Notes: generated by a model not told the origin, from the sequence alone. A DNA stretch of 57,186 bases from an uncultured Bacillaceae bacterium (GCA_937995745.1 CALKIU010000068.1:1-57186); one strand, 5' to 3'; positions 17,189 through 29,539 are shown, counted from the stretch's first letter. Numbers and translations are program-made.

Positions 17189-17614
17189 GTGGCTAAAAAA
17201 GTTGCTAAAGTAGTAAAATTGCAGATTCCCGCAGGAAAAGCAAATCCGGCGCCTCCCGTTGGACCGGCATTGGGTCAGGCAGGCGTAAACATTATGGGTT
17301 TCTGTAAAGAATTTAATGCGCGCACAGCTGATCAAGCTGGCTTAATTATTCCGGTTGAAATTACGGTTTATGAAGACCGTTCATTTACATTTATTACGAA
17401 AACCCCACCAGCTGCGGTTCTGTTAAAGAAAGCAGCCGGTATTGAATCCGGTTCAGGCGAACCGAATCGTAATAAAGTGGCAACTATCAAACGCGACAAA
17501 GTGCGTGAAATCGCGGAATTGAAAATGCCCGACTTGAATGCTGCAAGCGTGGAAGCGGCCATGCGCATGGTGGAAGGCACCGCACGCAGTATGGGTATTG
17601 TTATTGAAGACTAA
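17189..17614 (+). CDS. rplK: 50S ribosomal protein L11
   Basis: L11 forms the GTPase-associated centre with 23S rRNA and L10/L12. The 141-residue protein begins MAKKVAKVVKLQIPAGKA, with the proline-rich N-terminal segment NPAPPVGPALGQAGVNIM that binds thiopeptides in other bacteria, and an RNA-binding C-terminal domain. The start is GTG after AAGGAGG; an upstream in-frame ATG at 17135 would add 18 non-homologous residues. Confidence 0.98.
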   Translation: MAKKVAKVVKLQIPAGKANPAPPVGPALGQAGVNIMGFCKEFNARTADQAGLIIPVEITVYEDRSFTFITKTPPAAVLLKKAAGIESGSGEPNRNKVATIKRDKVREIAELKMPDLNAASVEAAMRMVEGTARSMGIVIED

Positions 17615-17957
17615 TTTTAGGCTGGTTTTGTGAGGTTGCGATGTTGAATTCGATTTAGCTCGCAACCTTTCCTGTGTTCAGAAGCCGGCGCCGGAAATGC
17701 AAAATAGCGCTCCGTTCTTTGAAGCCGGAATATGGCCGCCGGTTTGCGGCCGAGTTTCGGTGAAAGAACGCCCGGTGTCCGGCCAATCCGGCCCGCGGCA
17801 AAAAAAGTTGATCCTTCCGGATGGAAGGGACAAGCCCGGCGCAGGCCCGGCGCCTGTGTTGCGGCATTTTTTGTTCACTTTTAGGATTTTAGGTGTTTTT
17901 GCTTTTTCAAGTGGGAGGTTATTCCGCTAAAACCACATTTAAGGAGGAAAAAGAGTA
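17615..17957 (+). other. GC-rich structured spacer between rplK and rplA
   Basis: No gene is seen. AGGTTGCGA (17633-17641) pairs perfectly with TCGCAACCT (17660-17668) just after rplK. Further on, CGTTCTTT (17713-17720) pairs with AAAGAACG (17763-17770) and encloses GGCCGC (17734-17739) with GCGGCC (17746-17751). TCCTTCC (17812-17818) faces GGAAGGGA (17823-17830). In Bacillus subtilis the corresponding gap is much shorter. Confidence 0.6.
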
Positions 17958-18653
17958 ATGGCTAAAAGAGGAAAAAAGTATTTGGAAGCCGCCAAGCTTG
18001 TTGACCGCATGAAAGCTTATCCTGTAAACGAAGCGGTGGAACTGGCAAAGAAAACAAATATCGCAAATTTTGACGCAACAGTTGAAGCTGCTTTCCGCTT
18101 GGGAGTTGATCCGAAAAAAGCGGACCAAAATATCCGCGGTGCCGTAGTACTTCCGAACGGAACCGGTAAAACGCAAAAAGTTCTTGTTTTTGCCAAAGGG
18201 GAAAAAGCGAAAGAAGCTGAAGCGGCCGGTGCCGATTATGTTGGAGATACAGACTACATCGAAAAAATCAAAGAAGGCTGGTTCGATTTTGACGTGATCG
18301 TTGCCACACCCGACATGATGGGCGAAGTTGGTAAACTGGGCCGTATTTTGGGACCCAAAGGTTTAATGCCAAACCCGAAAACCGGCACTGTTACTTTTGA
18401 CGTGGCCAAAGCCGTGAAAGAAATTAAAGCCGGTAAAGTGGAATACCGTGTTGACAAAGCCGGCAACGTTCATGTGCCGATCGGCAAAACTTCTTTTGAA
18501 AATGAAAAGCTCGTAGAAAACTTGCAAGCGATTCTCGAAGCCCTCTTAAAAGCAAAACCGGCATCCGCAAAAGGAACTTACGTGAAAAACGTAAGCATCA
18601 CAACAACAATGGGCCCGGGAATCAAAGTGGATCCGTCAACCATCATGGGGTAA
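17958..18653 (+). CDS. rplA: 50S ribosomal protein L1
   Basis: L1 forms the mobile L1 stalk that assists tRNA exit. The 231-residue sequence has the typical two-domain order: MAKRGKKYLEAAKLVDRM at the N-terminus, then the central domain with GPKGLMPNPKTGT and a C-terminal return segment with TMGPGIKVD. AAGGAGG precedes the ATG. L1 often represses its own mRNA; no certain L1 site was identified here. Confidence 0.98.
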   Translation: MAKRGKKYLEAAKLVDRMKAYPVNEAVELAKKTNIANFDATVEAAFRLGVDPKKADQNIRGAVVLPNGTGKTQKVLVFAKGEKAKEAEAAGADYVGDTDYIEKIKEGWFDFDVIVATPDMMGEVGKLGRILGPKGLMPNPKTGTVTFDVAKAVKEIKAGKVEYRVDKAGNVHVPIGKTSFENEKLVENLQAILEALLKAKPASAKGTYVKNVSITTTMGPGIKVDPSTIMG

Positions 18654-18675
18654 TCGCATTTTGCGCGTTTTTCCT

Positions 18676-18715
18676 TTCATCTTTCAGCCCGGGGCGGCTG
18701 AAAGATGAAGTTTTT
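18676..18715 (+). terminator. Strong terminator after rplA
   Basis: TTCATCTTTCAGCC (18676-18689) is perfectly complementary to GGCTGAAAGATGAA (18696-18709), a 14-bp stem with loop CGGGGC, followed by GTTTTT. It separates the L11-L1 unit from the L10-L12 unit. Confidence 0.85.
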
Positions 18716-18761
18716 GCAGCGGTGCAAAATGCGTTTATATAAAGTTTCCAAAAAATAATAT

Positions 18762-18790
18762 TTGACAAACGGAACGCAATCGCATAAAAT
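18762..18790 (+). promoter_or_regulatory. Promoter of rplJ-rplL
   Basis: TTGACA (18762-18767), 17-bp spacer, TAAAAT (18785-18790): a near-consensus SigA promoter, about 300 bp upstream of rplJ. Confidence 0.88.
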
Positions 18791-18819
18791 TTTATCTGTT
18801 GTAAAATTGAATACCATTT

Positions 18820-18949
18820 GTACCGCAGACAGCAGGTGCGCATATGCGCTTAATTTCCTGCCGAGGTAATACGATAAAAGTCATGCCGCTTGGTTTTTGG
18901 GCGGTTATTGTATGATCCTCCATGTCTGCACAGATATGGGGGTTTTTTT
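18820..18949 (+). promoter_or_regulatory. L10 ribosomal protein leader with attenuator
   Basis: The conserved L10-leader segments TACCGCAGACAGCAGGTGCG (from 18821) and TTTCCTGCCGAGGTAATACG are present. A terminator follows: CCTCCATGTCTG (18917-18928) with CAGATATGGGGG (18931-18942) and seven T. The established model is that the L10(L12)4 complex binds this leader and stops synthesis when in excess. This leader fits the Bacillota type. Confidence 0.92.
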
Positions 18950-19091
18950 ATACGGGGGAATGACAGCGACACCTGCAAACTTGCCGGTTGAAGCGGTTCT
19001 CTTTGAAAGAGGCCGGCATAACCGTTTTCGGCGGACGACTTAACCTCTTTTTTTGGACGGTATAAATGAGTAATTTGCAGGAGGTGTAAGA

Positions 19092-19592
19092 ATGGGCAGC
19101 GCCATCGAAGCAAAAAAGAAAATTGTTGAAGAGATTACGGAAAAACTGAACTCCAGCGTATCAACGATCATTGTCGACTATCGCGGCTTGAATGTTTCGG
19201 AGATTACCGAACTCCGCAAACAACTCCGGGAAGCGGGCGTGGAGTTTAAGGTGTATAAAAACACTTTAATGCGCCGTGCGGCAGAAGCGGTCGGACTTGA
19301 AGGTTTGACGGAGTTTTTGACCGGTCCGAACGCTGTCGCTTTCAGCAAAGAAGATGTTGTTGCGCCGGCTAAAATTCTCAACGAATTTGCCAAGAAAAAT
19401 GAAGCGCTCGAGATTAAGACCGGAGTAATTGAAGGAAATATTGCCACACTTGAACAAATCAAAGAGTTGGCGGAGCTTCCGTCCCGCGAAGGCTTGCTCT
19501 CCATGTTGCTCAGCGTGCTTCAAGCACCGATGCGCAATTTTGCTCTTGTTGTCAAAGCTGTGGCAGAACAAAAAGAAGAACAAGGCGCTTAA
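19092..19592 (+). CDS. rplJ: 50S ribosomal protein L10
   Basis: L10 anchors L12 dimers to the GTPase-associated centre and autoregulates through the upstream leader. The 166-residue protein starts MGSAIEAKKKIVEEITEKL, contains the rRNA-binding globular domain (YRGLNVSEITELRKQLREAG), and ends with the helix that carries L12 dimers (RNFALVVKAVAEQKEEQGA). GGAGGTG lies before the ATG. Confidence 0.98.
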   Translation: MGSAIEAKKKIVEEITEKLNSSVSTIIVDYRGLNVSEITELRKQLREAGVEFKVYKNTLMRRAAEAVGLEGLTEFLTGPNAVAFSKEDVVAPAKILNEFAKKNEALEIKTGVIEGNIATLEQIKELAELPSREGLLSMLLSVLQAPMRNFALVVKAVAEQKEEQGA

Positions 19593-19655
19593 TAGCTTGA
19601 CATTTATTTCGGTTCAGTGATAAATCAAAAAATTATTTCCAAGGAGGACGAAAAC

Positions 19656-20021
19656 ATGACTAAAGAAGAAATTATTGAAGCGGTTAAGAATATGACTGTT
19701 TTGGAATTAAATGAATTAGTAAAAGCTATTGAAGAAGAATTCGGCGTAACTGCCGCTGCTCCTGTTGCTGTTGTAGGCGGGGCTGCCGCAGGTGCTGCTG
19801 AAGAAGAAAAAACAGAATTCGATGTCATTCTTACATCTGCCGGCGACCAAAAAATCAAGGTTATCAAAGTTGTCCGCGAAATTACCGGTCTCGGACTCAA
19901 AGACGCAAAAGATCTTGTCGACAATGCTCCGAAGCCGCTTAAAGAAGGCGTCAGCAAAGAAGAAGCTGAAGAAATCAAAGCCAAACTTGAAGAAGTCGGA
20001 GCAGGCGTTGAGCTTAAGTAA
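19656..20021 (+). CDS. rplL: 50S ribosomal protein L7/L12
   Basis: L12 dimers recruit and activate translational GTPases. The 121-residue sequence has the N-terminal dimerisation helices, an alanine-rich hinge (AAAPVAVVGGAAAGAAEEE) and the C-terminal factor-binding domain (KIKVIKVVREITGLGLKDAK). The start is the ATG eight nt after AAGGAGG; an in-frame GTG at 19617 would add an unlikely 13 residues. Followed by a clean terminator. Confidence 0.98.
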   Translation: MTKEEIIEAVKNMTVLELNELVKAIEEEFGVTAAAPVAVVGGAAAGAAEEEKTEFDVILTSAGDQKIKVIKVVREITGLGLKDAKDLVDNAPKPLKEGVSKEEAEEIKAKLEEVGAGVELK

Positions 20022-20036
20022 GTCCGTTATAAGCAG

Positions 20037-20066
20037 AAAAAAGCCCGTTGTTACAGCGGGCTTTTT
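20037..20066 (+). terminator. Terminator after rplL
   Basis: AAAAAGCCCGTTG and CAGCGGGCTTTTT flank a TTA loop, with an A tract on the left and a T tract on the right. It can work in both directions. Confidence 0.9.
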
Positions 20067-20127
20067 GCTTTTTTTGCACGGATGTATTATAATTCGGCCT
20101 GATATGTTGTTAGGAGAGTGGAAATAA

Positions 20128-20730
20128 ATGTCTGAGCATTATTTTTCCCGCACACCCCAAAGCGAAAGCGATCCGGACCATTGGAGTTTTTCTTTGTTAG
20201 GCCATACGTTCATTTTTAAAACGGATCGGGGCGTTTTTTCAAAAAGGACGGTGGACTTCGGTTCCCGTCTATTAATAGAAACCTTCCGCCCGCCCGATTT
20301 GGAAGGGGATATTCTGGATGTCGGCTGCGGCTACGGGCCGATCGGGCTGGCCCTGGCGAAAAGCACGGGAAGAACGGTTCATATGGTGGACATTAATGAA
20401 CGGGCCCTTTTGCTTTGCAGGGAAAACGCTTCTTTAAATCAAGTGGCCAATGTGCGGATTTATGAAAGCGACAGACTGGAAGGGGTAAGGGAAAAAGACT
20501 TTGCCGCCATTGTGACCAATCCGCCGGTCCGGGCCGGAAAGAAAGTCGTGTACGATATTTTTGAACAAAGCTATGACCATCTGAAGGCCGGGGGAGAGCT
20601 ATGGATTGTGATTCAGAAAAAGCAAGGGGCTCCCTCTGCGGAGAAAAAGCTGGCGGAAATTTTTGACGAAGTGGAAGTTGTTAAAAAGAAAAAAGGATAT
20701 TTCATCATTAAAGCGAAAAAATTACGTTGA
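20128..20730 (+). CDS. RsmC-like class I SAM-dependent methyltransferase (YbxB)
   Basis: The 200-residue protein starts MSEHYFSRTP and shows SAM-binding motif I LDVGCGYGPIGLALA and the catalytic TNPPVRAGKK (NPPx, typical of N2-guanine rRNA methyltransferases). It matches Bacillus YbxB, which occupies the same place between rplL and rpoB. Its exact rRNA target is not established here; 16S rRNA by analogy with RsmC is an inference. The -35 box of the rpoB promoter overlaps its stop codon. Confidence 0.92.
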   Translation: MSEHYFSRTPQSESDPDHWSFSLLGHTFIFKTDRGVFSKRTVDFGSRLLIETFRPPDLEGDILDVGCGYGPIGLALAKSTGRTVHMVDINERALLLCRENASLNQVANVRIYESDRLEGVREKDFAAIVTNPPVRAGKKVVYDIFEQSYDHLKAGGELWIVIQKKQGAPSAEKKLAEIFDEVEVVKKKKGYFIIKAKKLR

Positions 20731-20755
20731 CTTTGATTTTTATGTATGTTAATAT
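20727..20755 (+). promoter_or_regulatory. rpoB promoter overlapping the ybxB-like stop codon
   Basis: TTGACT (20727-20732), 17-bp spacer, TAATAT (20750-20755) with extended TGT. The TGA stop of the upstream gene is inside the -35 box. The leader to rpoB would be about 460 nt. Confidence 0.8.
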
Positions 20756-21219
20756 TATAAAATGCCAACATAATATTTATCCTGTATATTAGAAATTTCC
20801 AGAAATTTGTATAAGTCCGGAAGCAAAAGGGAAAAATAACAAAACAATAATATGGATAGAAAGAATGGTGGTTTTTCAAGAAAAACCCTTTTTCTTTTTT
20901 GCCTTAAAAATCTGATCACAATTCTCTGTGCAAGAAATTTTACATACATCTCAGTTTTCTTTTGTTTATTGACTGCCGTTTTCTCCACTCCATTATTTTC
21001 AGCAAACCGGAAAAATCAGATAAAAACTGCGGATCGGGAACGGGAGAAGTATGCCCGCCCGGTTTTATTCAGTCTGTCAAGCCAGCCAGTGCATCTTATT
21101 TTTATTCCCGGCAGCCTTTCTATTCAAGAATCGTGCAACTGGGATCATCTCTTTAAGATGCATTGCTCATTATATATGTTGAGTTGCATAAAAACGCTTT
21201 GATTTGAGGGGTGAATCAG
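20731..21219 (+). other. Long AT-rich rpoB leader
   Basis: No recognisable gene. Besides the promoter it contains an AT-rich terminator-like hairpin and a possible second promoter, TTGACT at 20969-20974 with TATTTT 19 bp later. An open frame at 20852-21202 has no similarity that I recognise and no good ribosome-binding site. Confidence 0.6.
20870..20900 (+). terminator. Hairpin with T-rich tail in the rpoB leader
   Basis: GGTTTTT (20870-20876) pairs with AAAAACC (20881-20887) around CAAG, followed by CTTTTTCTTTTTT. It may attenuate the long rpoBC leader transcript. Confidence 0.55.
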
Positions 21220-24200
21220 TTGACAGGTCGACTAGTTCAGTTTGGACGGCACCGCCAACGCAGAAGTTATGCACGAATCAATGAAGTTCTGGAGTTACCC
21301 AACCTGATTGAAATTCAAACCTCTTCTTATAAATGGTTTATTGAAGAGGGTTTGCGGGAAATGTTCCAAGACATTTCTCCGATTGAAGACTTTACGGGCA
21401 ATTTGTCGCTGGAATTTATTGATTACACTTTCGGGGAACCGAAATACTCCGTCGAGGAGGCAAAAGAACGGGATGTCACATACGCTGCTCCTTTGCGGGT
21501 AAAGGTGCGCCTTGTGAACAAGGAAACCGGTGAAGTGAAAGATCAGGAAGTTTTTATGGGTGATTTTCCGTTAATGACGGAAACCGGCACCTTTATTATT
21601 AACGGAGCGGAACGGGTCATCGTCTCCCAACTGGTTCGTTCCCCCAGCGTTTATTATAGCGCAAAAGTTGATAAAAATGGGAAAAAAGGTTTTACGGCCA
21701 CAGTGATTCCAAACCGCGGCGCATGGCTGGAGTTTGAAACAGACGCCAAGGACGTCGTTTATGTCCGCATCGACCGGACGAGGAAACTTCCGGTGACGGT
21801 TTTATTGCGTGCGCTCGGATTTGGTTCGGACCAGGAAATCATTGACATACTCGGGGACAACGAGTATTTGCGCAATACATTGGAAAAGGACAATACGGAA
21901 GGCGCTGAAAAAGCCCTTATTGAAATATATGAACGTTTGCGTCCCGGTGAACCGCCGACGATTGAAAATGCGAAGAATCTTTTAATATCCAGATTTTTCG
22001 ATCCGAAAAGATATGACTTGGCTTCTGTAGGGCGCTACAAAATCAACAAAAAGCTTCATATTAAGAACCGTTTGTTCGGCCACCGTTTGGCGGAAACGCT
22101 TGTCGACCCCGAAACAGGAGAAATCATCGCCGAAAAAGGAACGGTTCTTGACCGCCGGACGCTGGATCGGATTCTTCCCCATTTGGAGAAAAACGTCGGC
22201 TTCAGAAAGCTAAGCCCGTACGGCGGCGTTGTGGACGATGATGTTATGATTCAATCCATTAAAATTTATGCTCCGGATGATGAAGATAAAATCATCAACG
22301 TGATCGGAAACGCCAACGTGGATGAATCCGTAAAACACATTACGGCGGCGGATATACTCGCTTCCGTCAGCTATTTCTTCAATTTGTTGTACAATGTGGG
22401 CCATACGGATGATATTGACCACCTTGGCAACCGCCGTTTACGTTCTGTCGGCGAATTGCTGCAAAACCAGTTCCGCATAGGATTGTCGAGAATGGAACGG
22501 GTTGTGCGCGAACGGATGTCCATCCAGGACACCGCCACCATTACACCGCAGCAATTGATCAATATTCGCCCTGTCATTGCGGCGATTAAAGAGTTTTTCG
22601 GCAGCTCCCAGCTGTCGCAGTTCATGGACCAGACAAACCCGCTGGCCGAATTGACCCATAAACGGCGCCTGTCAGCTTTGGGACCGGGCGGTTTGACAAG
22701 AGAACGGGCCGGCTTTGAAGTCCGTGACGTCCATTATTCACACTACGGACGGATGTGTCCGATTGAAACGCCTGAAGGACCGAACATCGGGTTAATCAAC
22801 TCTTTGTCCACTTATGCCAAAGTGAATAAATTCGGTTTTATCGAGACTCCTTATCGCCGTGTCGATCCGGAAACCGGAGTGGTGACGGACCAAATCGATT
22901 ATTTGACCGCTGATGAAGAAGATAACTACGTCGTTGCCCAAGCGAATGCCCGTCTTGATGAAAACGGGGCGTTTATCGATGAAGAAGTTGTCGCCCGTTT
23001 CCGCGGGGAGAACTTGGTTGTCAGCCGGGATCGGGTCGACTATATGGACGTATCGCCGAAACAGGTTGTTTCAGCGGCGACGGCATGCATTCCGTTTTTG
23101 GAAAACGACGACTCGAACCGTGCCCTGATGGGGGCGAACATGCAGCGGCAAGCGGTACCGTTGATTCAGCCAGAGGCTCCGCTTGTCGGAACGGGAATGG
23201 AATATGTCTCCGGTAAAGATTCCGGTGCGGCGGTCATTTGCAAACATGACGGCATTGTCGAGCATGTGGAAGCAAGGGAGATTTGGGTTCGCCGCATCGA
23301 AACGGTCGACGGCCAAGAAGTAAAAGGAGACTTGGATAAATACCGTCTGTTAAAATTCGTCCGTTCCAACCAAGGAACATGCTACAATCAGCGTCCGATT
23401 GTCAAAGTCGGCGAAAGAGTGCGCAAAGGCGAAATTCTTGCTGACGGACCGTCGATGGAGTACGGCGAGCTGGCCCTTGGCCGCAACGTCCTTGTCGCTT
23501 TCATGACTTGGGACGGCTACAACTATGAGGACGCCATCATCATGAGTGAGCGGCTTGTAAAAGACGATGTTTACACATCGATTCATATTGAGGAATATGA
23601 AGCGGAATCCCGCGATACGAAACTCGGACCGGAAGAAATCACCCGCGATATTCCGAACGTGGGTGAGGATGCCCTCCGAAATCTTGATGAACGGGGAATT
23701 GTCCGTATCGGCGCCGAAGTTAAAGACGGCGATTTGCTTGTCGGCAAGGTGACTCCGAAGGGAGTAACGGAACTGACGGCAGAGGAACGTCTTCTTCATG
23801 CCATCTTCGGCGAGAAGGCCCGCGAAGTTCGCGACACGTCTCTCCGGGTTCCCCACGGAGGGGGAGGCATCGTTCATGATGTAAAAGTATTTAACCGCGA
23901 AGACGGAGACGAACTGCCGCCCGGCGTCAATCAGCTGGTTCGGGTTTATATTGTGCAAAAGAGAAAAATTCATGAAGGAGATAAAATGGCAGGCCGCCAC
24001 GGAAATAAAGGGGTTATCTCGACCATCTTGCCGGAAGAAGATATGCCCTTCCTCCCTGACGGCACGCCCGTTGATGTCATGTTGAACCCGCTCGGTGTTC
24101 CGTCGCGGATGAATATCGGCCAGGTGCTTGAACTGCATCTTGGCTTGGCGGCGAAAAAGCTGGGGATCTACGTTGCTTCCCCCGTATTCGACGGAGCGAC

Positions 24201-24777
24201 CGAGGAAGATATATGGAATACGATTGATGAAGCCGGTTTGTCGAGAGACGGAAAAACAATCCTTTATGACGGCCGTACCGGCGAGCCGTTTGATAATCGC
24301 GTCGCTGTCGGATATATGTATATGATCAAACTGGCCCACATGGTTGACGACAAGCTTCATGCCCGTTCAACCGGTCCTTATTCTCTCGTCACCCAGCAGC
24401 CCCTCGGCGGAAAGGCCCAGTTTGGCGGCCAGCGTTTCGGGGAAATGGAAGTTTGGGCATTGGAAGCTTACGGCGCCGCTTATACACTGCAAGAGCTGTT
24501 GACGGTTAAGTCCGACGACGTCGTCGGCCGTGTGAAAACATATGAAGCGATCGTCAAGGGAGAAAACATTCCTGAACCGGGCGTTCCTGAATCCTTCCGG
24601 GTGTTGATGAAGGAATTGCAGAGCCTCGGATTGGATGTGAAGATTCTTTCCAGTGATGAAAAAGAAATTGAAATGCGGGAAATTGAGGAAGATGACGATT
24701 TGAGCCAGGCCGATACTTTGTCTCTGGCCGCGGAGAAAAGCAAGACGGAAACGGAAAAAGTGGCTTCAAAAAAATAA
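21220..24777 (+). CDS. rpoB: DNA-directed RNA polymerase subunit beta
   Basis: The beta subunit carries half of the active-centre cleft. The 1185-residue sequence is nearly colinear with Bacillus RpoB. The rifampicin pocket segment SSQLSQFMDQTNPLAELTHK (about 460-480) and following RRLSALGPGG look wild-type. The C-terminus has the usual acidic tail. The start is TTG (ligand TTGACAGGTCGACTAGT), the same rare start used in Bacillus subtilis, eight nt after GAGGGG; a GTG three codons upstream overlaps that site. Confidence 0.98.
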   Translation: MTGRLVQFGRHRQRRSYARINEVLELPNLIEIQTSSYKWFIEEGLREMFQDISPIEDFTGNLSLEFIDYTFGEPKYSVEEAKERDVTYAAPLRVKVRLVNKETGEVKDQEVFMGDFPLMTETGTFIINGAERVIVSQLVRSPSVYYSAKVDKNGKKGFTATVIPNRGAWLEFETDAKDVVYVRIDRTRKLPVTVLLRALGFGSDQEIIDILGDNEYLRNTLEKDNTEGAEKALIEIYERLRPGEPPTIENAKNLLISRFFDPKRYDLASVGRYKINKKLHIKNRLFGHRLAETLVDPETGEIIAEKGTVLDRRTLDRILPHLEKNVGFRKLSPYGGVVDDDVMIQSIKIYAPDDEDKIINVIGNANVDESVKHITAADILASVSYFFNLLYNVGHTDDIDHLGNRRLRSVGELLQNQFRIGLSRMERVVRERMSIQDTATITPQQLINIRPVIAAIKEFFGSSQLSQFMDQTNPLAELTHKRRLSALGPGGLTRERAGFEVRDVHYSHYGRMCPIETPEGPNIGLINSLSTYAKVNKFGFIETPYRRVDPETGVVTDQIDYLTADEEDNYVVAQANARLDENGAFIDEEVVARFRGENLVVSRDRVDYMDVSPKQVVSAATACIPFLENDDSNRALMGANMQRQAVPLIQPEAPLVGTGMEYVSGKDSGAAVICKHDGIVEHVEAREIWVRRIETVDGQEVKGDLDKYRLLKFVRSNQGTCYNQRPIVKVGERVRKGEILADGPSMEYGELALGRNVLVAFMTWDGYNYEDAIIMSERLVKDDVYTSIHIEEYEAESRDTKLGPEEITRDIPNVGEDALRNLDERGIVRIGAEVKDGDLLVGKVTPKGVTELTAEERLLHAIFGEKAREVRDTSLRVPHGGGGIVHDVKVFNREDGDELPPGVNQLVRVYIVQKRKIHEGDKMAGRHGNKGVISTILPEEDMPFLPDGTPVDVMLNPLGVPSRMNIGQVLELHLGLAAKKLGIYVASPVFDGATEEDIWNTIDEAGLSRDGKTILYDGRTGEPFDNRVAVGYMYMIKLAHMVDDKLHARSTGPYSLVTQQPLGGKAQFGGQRFGEMEVWALEAYGAAYTLQELLTVKSDDVVGRVKTYEAIVKGENIPEPGVPESFRVLMKELQSLGLDVKILSSDEKEIEMREIEEDDDLSQADTLSLAAEKSKTETEKVASKK

Positions 24778-24817
24778 TGCGATGATTGGTATGCAAGGGA
24801 ATAACTGATAGCCTCAA

Positions 24818-24861
24818 GGGGCCCTGCATCGCAGCGATCCTCCGGCGTTTGCACGGGTCCC
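24818..24861 (+). repeat. Stem-loop in the rpoB-rpoC spacer
   Basis: GGGGCCCTGCA (24818-24828) pairs with TGCACGGGTCCC (24850-24861), with one bulge and one wobble, enclosing a small TCGCAGCGA hairpin. No T tract follows, so processing or translational control is more likely than termination. Confidence 0.5.
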
Positions 24862-24935
24862 TTGCGGAATGTTTTGCGGTGTGAACTGAAAAGCAATTAG
24901 GCTAAAACCTGTAGATAATAAGGGAGGTAAGCCCC

Positions 24936-28535
<3,600 letters not shown>

Positions 28536-28547
28536 TAGGCTATGTTC

Positions 28548-28591
28548 GGGGGGTTGGAGCCTGGGTCCGCTTTTGGCGCAGGCTTCCCCCC
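28548..28591 (+). terminator. Hairpin after rpoC
   Basis: GGGGGG (28548-28553) and AGCCTG (28558-28563) pair with CAGGCT (28579-28584) and CCCCCC (28586-28591). The tail is only moderately T-rich. It probably ends rpoBC transcripts. Confidence 0.6.
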
Positions 28592-28655
28592 ATCAATCTT
28601 TGTTTACTCTGCAATTTTTTAGCCGTTTTGCCGGTTTAAATTTTAAAAACTTTTA

Positions 28656-28684
28656 TTGACATTGGTTTTTTAAGGTGCTAATAT
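28656..28684 (+). promoter_or_regulatory. str operon promoter
   Basis: TTGACA (28656-28661), 17-bp spacer, TAATAT (28679-28684) with extended TGC: a strong SigA promoter in front of the L7Ae-like gene, rpsL, rpsG and fusA. Confidence 0.88.
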
Positions 28685-28726
28685 ATTCAAGGTGATCCTA
28701 TTTCCTGTCGCTTTGGAGGATGTTGT

Positions 28727-28975
28727 ATGTCTTATGAAAAAGTCAGACAGGCTAAAAACGTGATAATAGGGACAAAGCAAACAGTTAAAGCGCTGAAAAA
28801 CGGCAAGGCAACAGAACTCATCGTCGCAAAAGACGCAGAGGCGAGGGTTACGGCCAAGGCCGTTGAACTGGCCCGAGAATTGAACATACCGGTAACATAC
28901 GTGGATTCCATGAAAGAGCTGGGGAAAGCTTGCGGAATTGACGTTGGCGCTGCGACTGTGGCATTGACCGATTAA
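28727..28975 (+). CDS. L7Ae-family K-turn RNA-binding protein (YbxF)
   Basis: The 82-residue protein has the L7Ae/L30e fold, with IIGTKQTVKALKNGKATELIVAKDA (first part GTKQTVKAL) and VDSMKELGKACGI. Bacillus YbxF, in the same position before rpsL, binds kink-turn RNAs and associates with ribosomes. First gene of the str operon; GGAGG precedes the ATG. Confidence 0.93.
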   Translation: MSYEKVRQAKNVIIGTKQTVKALKNGKATELIVAKDAEARVTAKAVELARELNIPVTYVDSMKELGKACGIDVGAATVALTD

Positions 28976-29075
28976 GAACGGTTTTTGCAGGAGATCTGCA
29001 AGAACTTTGTTTTTGCAAAAAAATGAACCACCTGGATGTGTGGGCTTAGAAACAGCGATGAAAGGAGGAAAAAAC

Positions 29076-29495
29076 ATGCCTACAATTAACCAACTAGTGC
29101 GCAAACCGCGTAAATCGAAACAAGAAAAATCAAAATCACCGGCACTGAATAAAGGTTACAACAGCTTTAAAAAAGTGCAAACAAATCTTCCGTCTCCGCA
29201 AAAACGCGGCGTATGCACCCGTGTGGGAACCATGACTCCGAAGAAGCCGAACTCCGCATTGCGTAAATATGCGCGTGTGCGTTTAACAAACGGCATTGAA
29301 GTAACAGCATACATTCCCGGAATCGGCCACAACCTGCAAGAACACAGTGTTGTGTTAATCCGCGGCGGACGTGTAAAAGACTTGCCGGGGGTTCGTTACC
29401 ATATCGTCCGTGGAGCGCTTGATACTGCCGGAGTACAAAACCGCATGCAAGGACGCTCCAAATACGGCACGAAGAAACCGAAAGAAAAGAAATAA
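29076..29495 (+). CDS. rpsL: 30S ribosomal protein S12
   Basis: S12 lies at the decoding centre. The 139-residue sequence starts MPTINQLVRKPRKSK; TPKKPNSALRK retains the lysine K56 whose change gives streptomycin resistance, so the protein looks drug-sensitive. AAAGGAGG precedes this ATG; the longer open frame from 29007 is not supported by homology. Confidence 0.98.
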   Translation: MPTINQLVRKPRKSKQEKSKSPALNKGYNSFKKVQTNLPSPQKRGVCTRVGTMTPKKPNSALRKYARVRLTNGIEVTAYIPGIGHNLQEHSVVLIRGGRVKDLPGVRYHIVRGALDTAGVQNRMQGRSKYGTKKPKEKK

Positions 29496-29539
29496 CCGGG
29501 TAAATATATAAACAGCACATTGTGAAGGGAGGAAAACAA

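Noticed and set aside
20852..21202. 116-codon open frame in the rpoB leader
   Set aside because: AT-rich leader sequence, poor start context and no recognised domain; it passes through a terminator-like hairpin.
21211..21219. GTG start for rpoB three codons upstream
   Set aside because: The GTG overlaps the ribosome-binding site; TTG at 21220 matches the known Bacillus rpoB start.
23350..24360. Long antisense frame within rpoB (336 codons)
   Set aside because: It is the complement of highly conserved rpoB sequence; composition is that of a shadow frame. The same applies to long antisense frames in cysS (11593-12594), secY (44088-45080) and fusA (30841-31776).
28656..28975. The L7Ae-like gene as a novel small protein
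   Set aside because: Its sequence and place match the known YbxF family in Bacillaceae.
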